DNA of 64,000 bases from Polaribacter marinaquae (GTDB taxonomy: Bacteria > Bacteroidota > Bacteroidia > Flavobacteriales > Flavobacteriaceae). The notes beneath the pieces are model-generated. The model had not been told where the DNA came from. It did not search any database and saw only the letters and a program-made list of their open reading frames with translations. The position numbers were made by a program, and so were the translations under genes. Positions within the stretch are counted from its first letter, which is position 1; each line of letters starts with the position of its first letter. The stretch is from the NCBI RefSeq assembly GCF_038019025.1, contig NZ_CP150496.1, positions 1,876,001-1,940,000 of the forward strand. The letters are read 5' to 3'. Shown piece after piece: positions 6,849-16,559 of the stretch.

Positions 6849-9476
6849 ATGAAAAAACTAACAAATCTTAAAGGTTTACTTTTAATGTTATTCCTAGCAG
6901 GGACATCTACATTATTAGCACAATCTAGTATTTCTGGAACAGTAAAAGACCAAAACGGAGAATTAATTCCTGGTGTAAACATCATTTTAAAAGGAACCAC
7001 TATAGGAACAAGTTCGGATTTTGATGGAAATTATGAAATTAAAAATATTAAAGAAGGTGTTTATACATTAGTTGCTTCTTCTTTAGGTTTCGACAATTTT
7101 ACAAAAGAAGTTAATTTTAATTCTCCTAAAATTGTTTTAAACATCGTTATCGTAGAAAATGCACAATCATTAGATGAAATTATAGTTACTGGTGTTGTTA
7201 ACCCAAAATCTAAAATAGAATCTAGTATTTCTGTTTCTACAGTTGGTATTAAACAAATAGAACAAGCTTCGCCAAGATCTGCTGGTGAACTTTTTAGAAA
7301 CATACCTGGTATTCGTGCAGAATCTTCTGGTGGAGAAGGTAATGCAAACTTTAATGTACGTGGTGTACCAGTTTCTTCTGGTGGATCTAGATATTTACAG
7401 TTACAAGAAGACGGTCTTCCATTAATGCTATTTGGAGATACTTCTTTTGGTAATGCAGATAACTTTTTACGTATAGATTCTAATGTAGGTAGAGTTGAAG
7501 CAATTAGAGGTGGTTCTGCCTCTACACAAACTTCTAATGGTCCTGCTGGTATTATAAACATGATTAGTAAAACTGGTAGAACAGAAGGCGGTACAATCGG
7601 TGCAACTTATGGTTTAGACTTTCAATCTAGTAGATTAGATTTTGAATATGGTACACCTATTAGCGAAGGATTGTATTATCATGTTGGTGGTTTTATGCGA
7701 GTTGGCGAAGGACCAAGAAACATTGGTTACCAAGGTAATAAAGGTGGTCAAATTAAAGCCAATATAACAAAAGAGTTTAAAAACGGTTATGTACGTACTT
7801 ATTTTAAATACTTAAACGATAAAACAGTTATGTATATGCCAATGCCAGTAAGTTTAACGGGTACAAATGCAAACCCAACTTTTGGAAACTTACCTGGTTT
7901 TGATATTACTTCAGATTCTCCTCATTCTGTAAATATCCAGAATACATATAGTGTATACGATGGGAATCCTACTCAAAACGATATGAGAAGCGGTAACAAC
8001 CCAGTAAGTTCGGCAATTGGTGCAGAATTCTCTTTTGATCTAGGTGATGATTGGAAAGTAAACGGTAAAGCAAGATATTCTAACAATTCTGGTCAATGGA
8101 ATGCTCCTTTTACAGCAAACGTTGGTACTGTAGCAGAAATAGAAGCTTTAGTTAGAGGTGCTTCTGGTGCAACTGGTGCTTTAACTTATAAAGACGGCAC
8201 ACCATTTAATCCTGCAAACGGATTAGCGCAAGATATTAGATACTTTGATGTTACTATCGAAGATTTAAGCAACTTTTTTAGCGATGTAAAAGTTACCAAA
8301 GCAATTAATGATAATATAGGAGTAACAGTTGGTATGTTTTCTGCAACACAAAACACAAAGATTGGTTGGCAATGGAGTTCTGCTATTTCTGAAGTAGCAG
8401 GAGATGGTAAAGCTAGACTTGGTATTTTCGAAGGATTTTCTGAAGGTGGTGCTTATTCATATGGTCAGCCAGTTTGGGGTAACTGTTGTCAAAGAAAATA
8501 CAATACAGTACACAATGTAAATTCTCCTTATGTAGGTGTAGATGCAGAAATTAATGAAAAATTAAATTTTGATGGTAGTATCCGTTTCGAAAACGTTAAT
8601 GTTAATGGTTCTATCAATTCTGGACAATTAAGTAATTTAGATGCAAACGGAGACTTAATCGGTTTTGATTATGATAGTGATGGTGAAATTAGTGACTTTG
8701 AATCTACAATACCAACTATAGCTGGTAACCCAGGACAAGCAATTAGCGACAATTATAATTTTGTTTCTTACTCTGCTGGTTTAAATTATAAAATCAACAA
8801 CGGTACTGCTGTTTTTGGTAGATATAGTAAAGGTGCTTCTGGTAGAGCTGCAGATAGAAATAATTACGGAACAGATGGTTTAGGAGATGTTCAATTTGAT
8901 GAAATTTCTCAATTCGAAGTTGGTTTAAAAAAGAGATTAAACAACGGAGTTTTAAATGTTACTGGTTTTGTAAGTAATACAGACGAAGGTATTAGTAACG
9001 AATTAAACAGAACAGTTGGTAATCCATTTAAAGCATTAGGTTTAGAAGTTGAATCTGCATTAAGTTTTGGTAACTTCGGTATAAATGGTTCTGTTACTTA
9101 TACAAAAGCAGAAATTGATGGTGGTGCAAATCAAGGAAACACACCAAGAAGACAAGCAGATTTTGTTTATAATCTAGCGCCAACATATTCTTTTGGTACC
9201 AGTAAGCAACACTTATTAGGAATTACAATTTTAGGCACATCAGAATCTTACGCTCAAGATGATAACGATTTAGTTATGCCAGGTTACGCATATATAAACG
9301 CTGTAGCAAAAGTAAGTTTAACTAAAGGATTATCTTTAAGTGTAAACGCTAACAATTTATTTGATACAATAGGTGTTACAGAAGTAGAAGGAAACGGTAA
9401 CATTGCTGGTGGTTTAGCTGCAGCAAGAACAATTTCTGGTCGTTCTACAACAATGACATTACAATATAGTTTTTAA
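6849..9476 (+). CDS. TonB-dependent receptor, probable sugar (sucrose) importer
   Basis: Outer-membrane gated channel of 875 residues. Residues 1-24 are a signal peptide ending LLAQ. Residues 27-110 are a CarboxypepD_reg-like domain (SISGTVKDQNGELIPGVNI). A TonB-box-like SLDEIIVTGVV lies near 107-117, a plug domain (SAGELFRNIPGIRAESSGGEGNANFNVRG) at roughly 135-240, and a 22-strand-type barrel ends in the terminal aromatic LQYSF. No SusD partner follows, so this is a stand-alone receptor rather than a SusCD pair. It is first in a same-strand cluster with a sugar permease, fructokinase and GH13 phosphorylase, which suggests disaccharide uptake. Confidence 0.9.
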   Translation: MKKLTNLKGLLLMLFLAGTSTLLAQSSISGTVKDQNGELIPGVNIILKGTTIGTSSDFDGNYEIKNIKEGVYTLVASSLGFDNFTKEVNFNSPKIVLNIVIVENAQSLDEIIVTGVVNPKSKIESSISVSTVGIKQIEQASPRSAGELFRNIPGIRAESSGGEGNANFNVRGVPVSSGGSRYLQLQEDGLPLMLFGDTSFGNADNFLRIDSNVGRVEAIRGGSASTQTSNGPAGIINMISKTGRTEGGTIGATYGLDFQSSRLDFEYGTPISEGLYYHVGGFMRVGEGPRNIGYQGNKGGQIKANITKEFKNGYVRTYFKYLNDKTVMYMPMPVSLTGTNANPTFGNLPGFDITSDSPHSVNIQNTYSVYDGNPTQNDMRSGNNPVSSAIGAEFSFDLGDDWKVNGKARYSNNSGQWNAPFTANVGTVAEIEALVRGASGATGALTYKDGTPFNPANGLAQDIRYFDVTIEDLSNFFSDVKVTKAINDNIGVTVGMFSATQNTKIGWQWSSAISEVAGDGKARLGIFEGFSEGGAYSYGQPVWGNCCQRKYNTVHNVNSPYVGVDAEINEKLNFDGSIRFENVNVNGSINSGQLSNLDANGDLIGFDYDSDGEISDFESTIPTIAGNPGQAISDNYNFVSYSAGLNYKINNGTAVFGRYSKGASGRAADRNNYGTDGLGDVQFDEISQFEVGLKKRLNNGVLNVTGFVSNTDEGISNELNRTVGNPFKALGLEVESALSFGNFGINGSVTYTKAEIDGGANQGNTPRRQADFVYNLAPTYSFGTSKQHLLGITILGTSESYAQDDNDLVMPGYAYINAVAKVSLTKGLSLSVNANNLFDTIGVTEVEGNGNIAGGLAAARTISGRSTTMTLQYSF

Positions 9477-9505
9477 AGTTTGAGTTAATAGTAAGTTTGG
9501 TTATT

Positions 9506-9544
9506 AAGAAAAGGGCCAACGTACATTCTGTTGGTCCTCTTCTT
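9506..9544 (+). terminator. Intercistronic hairpin after the receptor gene
   Basis: Left arm 9506-9520 and right arm 9530-9544 pair through the core GGGCCAAC/GTTGGTCC with one G-U pair, a mismatch and a 9-base loop. It is followed by TATTTTA, not a clean T-run. It could be a partial terminator or an RNA-stability element that sets receptor expression above that of the downstream genes. A TAAGTTTG at 9492-9499 just before it might be a weak internal promoter. Confidence 0.5.
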
Positions 9545-9576
9545 ATTTTAAAAAATCATTTAAAAATTATACCATA

Positions 9577-10875
9577 ATGTTAAAAAAACCTAGCCTAAGT
9601 TTTTGGCAAATATTAAACATGAATGTTGGATTCTTCGGAATTCAGTATAGTTTTGGCTTACAACAAAGTGCAGTTACACCAATTTACGATTTTTTAGGTG
9701 CAAGTCCAGATCAAATTCCAATTTTACATCTTGCTGGTCCTGTAACAGGTTTATTAGTACAACCAATTATAGGAGCATTAAGTGATAAAACCTGGAGCCC
9801 GAGATTCGGACGAAGAAAACCTTATTTTTTAATTGGCGCAATTTTGTGTAGTCTAACATTATTTGCTTTCCCTTTTAGTAGTTCTCTTTGGATGGCAGCC
9901 GGCCTTTTATGGATTTTAGATGCTGGTAACAACACCGCAATGGAACCTTATCGAGCACTAATCGCCGATAAATTAAACACAGAACAACAACCTTTAGGCT
10001 TTCAAATGCAAAGCTTTTTTACAGGTTTAGGACAAGTTTTGGCCAATTTATCTCTATTTATTTTTCCATTAATATTTATAGGAACAACTGGCGCATTACC
10101 AACCTGGGTTTACGCTTCATTTTTCTTAGGTGCTGTTTGCTCTATAGCAACTATTCTTTGGAGTATTAAAAAAACTAAAGAAATTCCGCCAACAGAAGAA
10201 GAGCTACAAAAACTAAGAGAAAAGAAAAGTATTTTAGAACCGCTAATAGAAATATTTTCTGCAATAAAGCACATGCCAAAAGTTATGTGGCAGTTAGCAT
10301 TGGTTTATTTATTTCAATGGTATGCTTTATTTTGTTATTGGCAAAATTCTTCTAAAAGTGTTGCCCTTTCTGTTTGGAATGCGACTCCAGAAAACAAAGA
10401 AGCCTACAGCGAAGCTGTAAGCTGGACAGGTTTAGTTAATAGTTGGTACAACGTTGTTACATTTTTAGTAGCATTTGCATTGGTTGGTTTTGCTAAAAAA
10501 TTCAGTCCTAAAAAAGTACACGCTTTCTGTTTAATAATTGCAGCAATTGGTTTCTTAGCATTCCCGCATATCGAAAATAAAAATTTATTATTCTTTGCAA
10601 TAACAGGCTTTGGTATTGGTTGGGCAAGCATGATGGGTATTCCTTATTTAATGGTAGTTGCAGATATTCCTAAAGAAAGGTATGGCGTTTACATGGGCAT
10701 TATAAACATGATGATTGTAATTCCAATGATAATTCAAACATTATCGTTTGGTTATATCTTAAAAAACTTTTTAAATAACGATCCTCGAAATGCAATAACC
10801 TTTGCAGGCGTTTTACTAATTATCAGTGCAATTTTTACGCTTTTTATTAAAAGTAAAAGCAATTTAAAAAAATAA
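9577..10875 (+). CDS. MFS sugar transporter, SLC45/GPH-like (probable sucrose permease)
   Basis: Inner-membrane carrier of 432 residues with about twelve hydrophobic helices. The MFS loop motif between helices 2 and 3 reads GALSDKTWSPRFGRRKPYFL (about residues 67-86), the form seen in plant sucrose/H+ symporters and the SLC45 group. Lying between a TonB-dependent receptor and a fructokinase/phosphorylase pair, it most likely moves an intact disaccharide from periplasm to cytosol. Substrate assignment is by context. A maltose-type role cannot be excluded, but no maltase or maltose phosphorylase is nearby. Confidence 0.88.
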   Translation: MLKKPSLSFWQILNMNVGFFGIQYSFGLQQSAVTPIYDFLGASPDQIPILHLAGPVTGLLVQPIIGALSDKTWSPRFGRRKPYFLIGAILCSLTLFAFPFSSSLWMAAGLLWILDAGNNTAMEPYRALIADKLNTEQQPLGFQMQSFFTGLGQVLANLSLFIFPLIFIGTTGALPTWVYASFFLGAVCSIATILWSIKKTKEIPPTEEELQKLREKKSILEPLIEIFSAIKHMPKVMWQLALVYLFQWYALFCYWQNSSKSVALSVWNATPENKEAYSEAVSWTGLVNSWYNVVTFLVAFALVGFAKKFSPKKVHAFCLIIAAIGFLAFPHIENKNLLFFAITGFGIGWASMMGIPYLMVVADIPKERYGVYMGIINMMIVIPMIIQTLSFGYILKNFLNNDPRNAITFAGVLLIISAIFTLFIKSKSNLKK

Positions 10876-10879
10876 AATT

Positions 10880-11818
10880 TTGAACAATAATAGAAATATA
10901 GACATTTTATGTGTTGGTGAAGTACTAGTAGATTTTATTGGTCATCAAACAGGTGTTTTAATTAACAATACAAGAGACTACCATAGATATCTTGGTGGTT
11001 CGCCTACAAATGTAGCAATGAATGCAGCAAGATTAGGGCTTAAACCAGTAATGGTTTCTACCGTTGGTAACGACGGTTTTGGCGAATACATTTTTAAAAG
11101 ATTAAAAGAAGTTGGTGTTAATATAGAAAATATAAAGGTTTTAGAAAACAAACCTACAAGTGTAATATTTGTTTCAAAATCTGAAGGAACGCCAGATTTT
11201 ATACCTTTTAGAGATGCCGACAGATATATTACTAAAGATCAAATATCCAAAGAAACATTATCAGATTCAAAAATATTTCATACTACTTGTTTTGCTTTAA
11301 GTAAAGAACCTGCACAAAGTACAATTCTAAAAAAAGCAGAAGAAGCATATAAATTAGGTTGTAAATTAAGCATCGATTTAAATTACGCAAAGAAACTTTG
11401 GGAAAGTAGAGATCAAGCTTTTAAAGTGATTGAAGCTTACTGTAAATTAAATCCGTTAATAAAAATTAGCGAAGATGATATGCTACGACTTTTTGAAAAA
11501 GAACTTCCTCATGATCAAATATTTAAGTTTTTTCATGATTTAAATGTAGATACAGTTTGTTTAACTTTAGGTCAAGACGGTGTAAAATTATCTCAAAAAA
11601 ACAAAAAAGTAATTGCTTTACCTGCCATTAAAGTTGACAAAGTAATGGATACAACGGGTGCAGGAGATGCTTTTTGGTCGGGCTTTTTATTTGCTTACAT
11701 AAAAGAAAAACCAATAGAAGAGTGTTTAAAAGTAGCATTACAACTTGCGGCATTAAAATTACAAAACGTAGGTAGATTACCAGACAACATTAATATTTTA
11801 TCTAAACTTTTAGAATAA
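10880..11818 (+). CDS. PfkB-family carbohydrate kinase, probable fructokinase
   Basis: ATP-dependent sugar kinase of 312 residues. Both PfkB signatures are intact: GGSPTNVAMNAARLG near residues 37-51, and DTTGAGDAFWSGF at 257-269 with catalytic base Asp263 and the anion hole GAG. The start is TTG at 10880-10882, four bases after the permease stop; no ATG is available upstream and the next Met would remove the first strand. It would phosphorylate the fructose released by the adjacent GH13_18 phosphorylase. KDG or another furanose-type substrate is possible for PfkB proteins, but the neighbourhood favours fructose. Confidence 0.88.
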   Translation: MNNNRNIDILCVGEVLVDFIGHQTGVLINNTRDYHRYLGGSPTNVAMNAARLGLKPVMVSTVGNDGFGEYIFKRLKEVGVNIENIKVLENKPTSVIFVSKSEGTPDFIPFRDADRYITKDQISKETLSDSKIFHTTCFALSKEPAQSTILKKAEEAYKLGCKLSIDLNYAKKLWESRDQAFKVIEAYCKLNPLIKISEDDMLRLFEKELPHDQIFKFFHDLNVDTVCLTLGQDGVKLSQKNKKVIALPAIKVDKVMDTTGAGDAFWSGFLFAYIKEKPIEECLKVALQLAALKLQNVGRLPDNINILSKLLE

Positions 11819-11825
11819 TAAACAA

Positions 11826-13562
11826 ATGAAGCTAGAAGAAAATAAAACTTTTAACGGAGTTATGTTAAACGCATACCCGGATAGTATTGGAGAGAAATTA
11901 GCAGACACTATTAATATGCTTAAAATGCCAGAGTTTAAAGATGTTTTCTCTTTATTCTACATTTTACCCACATTTTTTAATAGCGATTTAGATAGAGGTT
12001 TCTCTATAATCGATTACAATTTAAACACTAATTTGGTTTCTAAAGATGATTTAAAAGCTTTAGAAGAACTAAACATAATGCTAAAATTCGATATCGTTTT
12101 AAATCATTTATCTGTAGCTTCACCTCAATTTAAAGATTTATTAAAAAACGGAGAAAAATCTAAATACAAAGACTTTTTTATCAATTGGAATTCTTTTTGG
12201 GAAGGTAACGGAACAAAAAATGAAGATGATATAATAATTCCTAAAAAAGAATTTTTAGATAAATTGTTCATGAGAAAATCTGGACTTCCAATATTAAAGG
12301 TTCCTTTTCCAGACGGCACTAAAAAACCTTATTGGAACACTTTTTATCAAGACATAACATATCATAAAATTTCTTCTGAAGAAATATGTAAAATCACTAG
12401 TTTACCCTTAAACAAGGCTGCAATAATTTCAGAAAAAATAAACACAGCATTAGAAGCTAATCAAGATTTATCAACTATTAATTTTGATGATTTTAATGAG
12501 TTTAAAAATGATGTTTTAAACTTTGTTAATCAAAAAGCAACCTATTTAGGTCAAATGGATGTGAATGCAAAATCTGAACTTGTTTGGCAGTTTTACGAAG
12601 AAACTTTAGCCAAAGTTAAAAGTTTTGGTTGTAAAATTTTAAGATTAGATGCTTTTGCTTATTTACACAAAGAAATAGGACAAACAAATTTTTTTAACAA
12701 ACCTGGCACTTGGACATATTTAGACAGAATTAATGAAATTGCTAAAAAAAACGACCTTATTTTATTACCAGAAATTCATGCAGAATATGGTTTAAATTTA
12801 CATGATGAAGTTGCAAAAGAATCCTACCAAATTTATGATTTTTTCTTACCTGGTTTAATGATTCACACCCTAGAAAAAGCAAACAACAAAGCGCTTTTAA
12901 CTTGGATAGACGAAATTATAACTAAAAATTATAAAACCGTTAACATGTTAGGTTGTCATGACGGTATACCTGTTTTAGATTTAAAAGGAAAAGAAGTTAA
13001 CGGTAATTACAATAAAGGTTTACTAAAAGACGCCGAAATCGAAACTATAATGAATACAATTATGGACAGAGGCGGAAGAGTGAAAAATTTATATGATCCG
13101 TCAGGAAAAAAAATATCTTACTACCAAATAAATGCAACATTCTTTAGCGCTCTAGGCGAAAGTGAAGAAAAATTATTATTAGCTCGAGCAATTCAATTAT
13201 TTATGCCTGGTATTCCTCAGGTCTGGTATTTAGATATTTTTGCTGGTAAAAATAATTATGCTGCAGCAGATAAAGGCGGAAGCGGTGGTCATAAAGAAAT
13301 AAACAGAACAACGCTTTCAAATAAAGACATCGAAGAAGGCTTAAAAAAATATATTGTTAAAAACCAACTTAAACTTATGCGTTTAAGAAATACTTCTAGC
13401 GCTTTTTTAGGTAAAATATCTTGTAGTGCTTCCAAAGAAAATGAATTAGAAATTACATGGACAAACAAGAATGAGTTTGCAAGATTATCTGCAAATTTAA
13501 GTTCTTTAAATTTTTCTATAAATTATTCAGAAAACAATAAGATTACAGAACTGGTTTTTTAA
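11826..13562 (+). CDS. GH13 subfamily 18 glucoside phosphorylase, sucrose phosphorylase-like
   Basis: Cytosolic enzyme of 578 residues expected to split sucrose with phosphate into glucose 1-phosphate and fructose. The GH13 catalytic residues are visible: nucleophile Asp275 (ILRLDAFAY), acid/base Glu316 (LLPEIHAEYG) and transition-state Asp379 (GCHDGIPVLD). FDIVLNHLS near 88-96 is region I. YYQIN near 432-436 with Gln434 and the PGIPQVWYLDIFAGKN stretch match sucrose phosphorylases. It is about 70 residues longer than Bifidobacterium enzymes, mainly through a segment around 150-250. The subfamily also includes sucrose 6-phosphate, glucosylglycerol and glucosylglycerate phosphorylases; the fructokinase neighbour argues for sucrose. 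There is no signal peptide. Confidence 0.85.
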   Translation: MKLEENKTFNGVMLNAYPDSIGEKLADTINMLKMPEFKDVFSLFYILPTFFNSDLDRGFSIIDYNLNTNLVSKDDLKALEELNIMLKFDIVLNHLSVASPQFKDLLKNGEKSKYKDFFINWNSFWEGNGTKNEDDIIIPKKEFLDKLFMRKSGLPILKVPFPDGTKKPYWNTFYQDITYHKISSEEICKITSLPLNKAAIISEKINTALEANQDLSTINFDDFNEFKNDVLNFVNQKATYLGQMDVNAKSELVWQFYEETLAKVKSFGCKILRLDAFAYLHKEIGQTNFFNKPGTWTYLDRINEIAKKNDLILLPEIHAEYGLNLHDEVAKESYQIYDFFLPGLMIHTLEKANNKALLTWIDEIITKNYKTVNMLGCHDGIPVLDLKGKEVNGNYNKGLLKDAEIETIMNTIMDRGGRVKNLYDPSGKKISYYQINATFFSALGESEEKLLLARAIQLFMPGIPQVWYLDIFAGKNNYAAADKGGSGGHKEINRTTLSNKDIEEGLKKYIVKNQLKLMRLRNTSSAFLGKISCSASKENELEITWTNKNEFARLSANLSSLNFSINYSENNKITELVF

Positions 13563-13618
13563 ACAACTCTAGAATCGATTATTCTTTGTTATTTAATATG
13601 GTCTTTCATTGAAAACCC

Positions 13619-13626
13619 TATCTTTG
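13619..13626 (+). promoter_or_regulatory. -7 promoter element of the malic enzyme gene
   Basis: TATCTTTG at 13619-13626 matches the consensus exactly. It ends two bases before an in-frame ATG at 13628, which would lie at or before the transcription start. The ATG at 13655 is therefore the likely start, with a leader of about 23 bases. Confidence 0.7.
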
Positions 13627-13654
13627 TATGCTTAAACAAGCAAACAAATATTAT

Positions 13655-15937
13655 ATGAGTGATTCTAGAAAAAGACACGAAGCCTTAGTATATCATGCAA
13701 AACCAAAACCAGGAAAAATTGCGGTTGTTCCTACAAAAAAATACGCAACACAGCACGATTTAGCTTTAGCGTATTCTCCTGGTGTAGCAGAACCTTGTTT
13801 AGAAATTGCAAAAGATAAAAATAACGTTTATAAATATACTGCAAAAGGAAACTTAGTAGCTGTAATATCTAATGGTACAGCAGTTTTAGGTTTGGGTGAT
13901 ATTGGCCCAGACGCCTCTAAACCTGTAATGGAAGGTAAAGGATTACTTTTTAAAATTTTTGCAGATATTGATGTTTTTGATATTGAAGTAGACGCTACAG
14001 ACGTAGATCAATTTATACAAACGGTTAAGGCAATTGCTCCTACTTTTGGAGGAATTAATTTGGAAGATATTAAAGCTCCAGAAGCTTTTGAAATCGAGAG
14101 AAGGTTAAAAGAAGAGTTAGACATTCCGGTAATGCATGATGACCAACATGGTACTGCAATAATTTCTGCAGCTGCTTTAAAAAATGCCATCGATATTACA
14201 GAAAAAGACATTAGTAAAGTTAAAATTGTAGTAAATGGTGCCGGTGCCGCTGCAATTTCTTGTACTCGTTTATACTTAAAATTAGGTGTAAAAAGAGAAA
14301 ATGTTGTAATGTGCGACAGTAAAGGGGTTATTAGAAAAGATAGAGGTAACTTAACTTCTCAAAAAGAAGAATTTGCAACCGACAGAGACCTTAATACTTT
14401 AGAAGAAGCAATGCAAGATTCTGATGTATTTATTGGTTTATCAAAAGGGAATATCGTTTCGCCAGAAATGCTTTTATCAATGGCAAAAAACCCAATTGTG
14501 TTTGCAATGGCAAACCCTGTTCCAGAAATAGAATATGATGTTGCCATAGCCACAAGAAAAGATATAATTATGGCAACGGGTAGATCAGACCATCCTAATC
14601 AAGTTAACAATGTACTTGGTTTTCCTTTTATTTTTAGAGGAGCTTTAGATGTAAGAGCTACAAAAATTAACGAAGAAATGAAGCTTGCCGCAGTGCATGC
14701 ATTAGCAGACTTGGCAAAAAAATCTGTACCAGAACAGGTAAATATTGTGTATGATGAAGTAAGCTTAACTTATGGGAAAGAATACATCATTCCAAAACCT
14801 TTTGATCCAAGATTAATTTATGAAATTCCACCAGCAATTGCAAAAGCAGCAATGGATTCTGGAGTTGCTCTAGAACCAATTTCAGATTGGGATCGATACA
14901 GAGAAGAATTAATGGAACGTTCGGGTTCTGGAAGTAAAGAAATTAGACTTTTGCATAACAGAGCAAAAAGCAACCCTAAGCGTGTAGTTTTTGCAGAGGC
15001 AGATCATTTAGATGTTTTAAAAGCAGCACAAAGAGTTCACGAAGAAAAATTAGGAAAAGTAATTTTATTAGGACGAAAAGAAGTAATTCTAGAACTGAAA
15101 GAAGAAATCGGTTTTACTGCAGATGTGCAAATTATAGATCCTAAAACAGACGAAGAAAAAGAAAGAAGAATCCGTTTTGGAGAAGCTTACTGGAAAACAC
15201 GTCAAAGAAAAGGTAGAACTTTTTCTGAAGCTAAAAAATTAATGCGAGAACGTAATTATTTTGCAGCAATGATGGTAAATGAAGGTGAAGCAGATGCTTT
15301 AATTACCGGATATTCTAGACCTTACCCAACGGTTGTAAAACCAATGTTAGAGTTAATAGAAAGAGACAAGGATGTTACTAAAATTGCAGCTTGTAATTTA
15401 ATGTTAACAAAACAAGGACCTTTGTTTTTAGCAGATACAACCATTAACCAAAATCCTTCGGCTAAAGAATTGGCTAAAATTGCTCAAATGACAGGTAAGT
15501 TTGTAAACATGTTTGGTATGAAACCAAACATTGCTATGTTATCTTACTCTAACTTTGGATCTTCAACTTCAGAAACTTCTAAAAAAATTAGAGAAGCGGT
15601 ATCTTATGTGCATCGTCACTTTCCAGAAACGGTTATCGACGGAGAAGTACAAGCAGATTTTGCTTTAAACTCTGAAATGCTTGCTAAAGAATTTCCGTTT
15701 TCTAAATTAAATGGTAAAAAAGTAAATGTTTTAATTTTTCCTAACTTAGAATCTGCAAATATTACTTACAAATTATTAAAACAAGTAGAAGGCGCAGAAT
15801 CTATTGGACCCGTAATTTTAGGTTTTAACAAACCAGTACATATTTTACAATTAGGTTCTAGTGTAGATGAGATGGTAAATATGGCAGCATTAGCTGTTGT
15901 AGATGCGCAACAAAAAGAAAAAAGAAACAACAAATAA
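13655..15937 (+). CDS. maeB: NADP-dependent malic enzyme with C-terminal phosphotransacetylase domain
   Basis: Hybrid enzyme of 760 residues from the ATG at 13655 ([20 protein letters not shown]). Residues 1-420 form the malic enzyme half: the substrate loop with YSPGVAEPC, Lys/Asp catalytic segments ([11 protein letters not shown] and MHDDQHGTA) and a Rossmann site [12 protein letters not shown]. Residues 430-760 form a Pta-like domain ([28 protein letters not shown]). In characterised MaeB proteins the Pta half is regulatory (acetyl-CoA) rather than catalytic. It decarboxylates malate to pyruvate with NADPH formation. It is followed 36 bases later by ruvA. Confidence 0.95.
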   Translation: MSDSRKRHEALVYHAKPKPGKIAVVPTKKYATQHDLALAYSPGVAEPCLEIAKDKNNVYKYTAKGNLVAVISNGTAVLGLGDIGPDASKPVMEGKGLLFKIFADIDVFDIEVDATDVDQFIQTVKAIAPTFGGINLEDIKAPEAFEIERRLKEELDIPVMHDDQHGTAIISAAALKNAIDITEKDISKVKIVVNGAGAAAISCTRLYLKLGVKRENVVMCDSKGVIRKDRGNLTSQKEEFATDRDLNTLEEAMQDSDVFIGLSKGNIVSPEMLLSMAKNPIVFAMANPVPEIEYDVAIATRKDIIMATGRSDHPNQVNNVLGFPFIFRGALDVRATKINEEMKLAAVHALADLAKKSVPEQVNIVYDEVSLTYGKEYIIPKPFDPRLIYEIPPAIAKAAMDSGVALEPISDWDRYREELMERSGSGSKEIRLLHNRAKSNPKRVVFAEADHLDVLKAAQRVHEEKLGKVILLGRKEVILELKEEIGFTADVQIIDPKTDEEKERRIRFGEAYWKTRQRKGRTFSEAKKLMRERNYFAAMMVNEGEADALITGYSRPYPTVVKPMLELIERDKDVTKIAACNLMLTKQGPLFLADTTINQNPSAKELAKIAQMTGKFVNMFGMKPNIAMLSYSNFGSSTSETSKKIREAVSYVHRHFPETVIDGEVQADFALNSEMLAKEFPFSKLNGKKVNVLIFPNLESANITYKLLKQVEGAESIGPVILGFNKPVHILQLGSSVDEMVNMAALAVVDAQQKEKRNNK

Positions 15938-15973
15938 AAAGTAGTATTTTAGAAGCCTGAAAAAGATAATTTT

Positions 15974-16555
15974 ATGATTACACAAGTTAGAGGAAGACTC
16001 GTAGAAAAAAGCCCAACCGAAGTTGTAGTAGATTGTAACGGTGTTGGTTATTTACTTCATATTTCTCTAAATACATTTTCTGCATTGCCTGCAGATGAAA
16101 ATATAGTTCTGTATACGCATCTTTCTATAAGGGAAGATGCGCATACACTTTTTGGATTTATCAATAAAACAGAAAGAGCCGTATTTAAATTCTTAATTTC
16201 TGTATCTGGCGTAGGCCCAAGCATTGCTAGAACAATGTTGTCTTCTATGACTTCGGAAGAAATACAACAAGCAATAGCATCAGAAAACGTAAAATTAATA
16301 CAATCTGTAAAAGGTATTGGGGCAAAAACAGCCCAAAGAGTTATTGTAGATTTAAAAGATAAAATCTTAAAGACTTTCGATATCGACGAAGTTTCTGTAA
16401 CAGTAAGCAATACAAACAAAGAAGAAGCGTTATCTGCTTTAGAAGTTTTAGGCTTTCAAAGAAAACAATCAGACAAAATAATAACAGCAATTTTAAAAGA
16501 ACATACAGATGCTTCTGTAGAAAAAATTATAAAATTAGCCTTAAAAAGTTTATAA
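15974..16555 (+). CDS. ruvA: Holliday junction branch migration protein RuvA
   Basis: DNA-binding subunit of the RuvAB branch migration motor. At 193 residues it has an N-terminal OB fold (MITQVRGRLVEKSPTEVVVDCNGVGY), tandem helix-hairpin-helix motifs (SVSGVGPSIARTML near 76 and SVKGIGAKTAQRVI near 111) and the small C-terminal RuvB-binding domain (ALSALEVLGF). It ends four bases before the sprA start. I recall this linkage of ruvA to sprA as common in flavobacteria, and it suggests shared transcription. Confidence 0.96.
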   Translation: MITQVRGRLVEKSPTEVVVDCNGVGYLLHISLNTFSALPADENIVLYTHLSIREDAHTLFGFINKTERAVFKFLISVSGVGPSIARTMLSSMTSEEIQQAIASENVKLIQSVKGIGAKTAQRVIVDLKDKILKTFDIDEVSVTVSNTNKEEALSALEVLGFQRKQSDKIITAILKEHTDASVEKIIKLALKSL

Positions 16556-16559
16556 TCAA

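Noticed and set aside
7061..7561. A 166-residue reverse-strand frame inside the TonB-dependent receptor gene
   Set aside because: The forward frame encodes the plug domain with clear motifs; the reverse frame has no recognisable features.
9492..9499. TAAGTTTG after the receptor gene as a firm internal promoter for the permease
   Set aside because: No -33 partner is visible and a terminator-like hairpin follows at once; mentioned only as a possibility.
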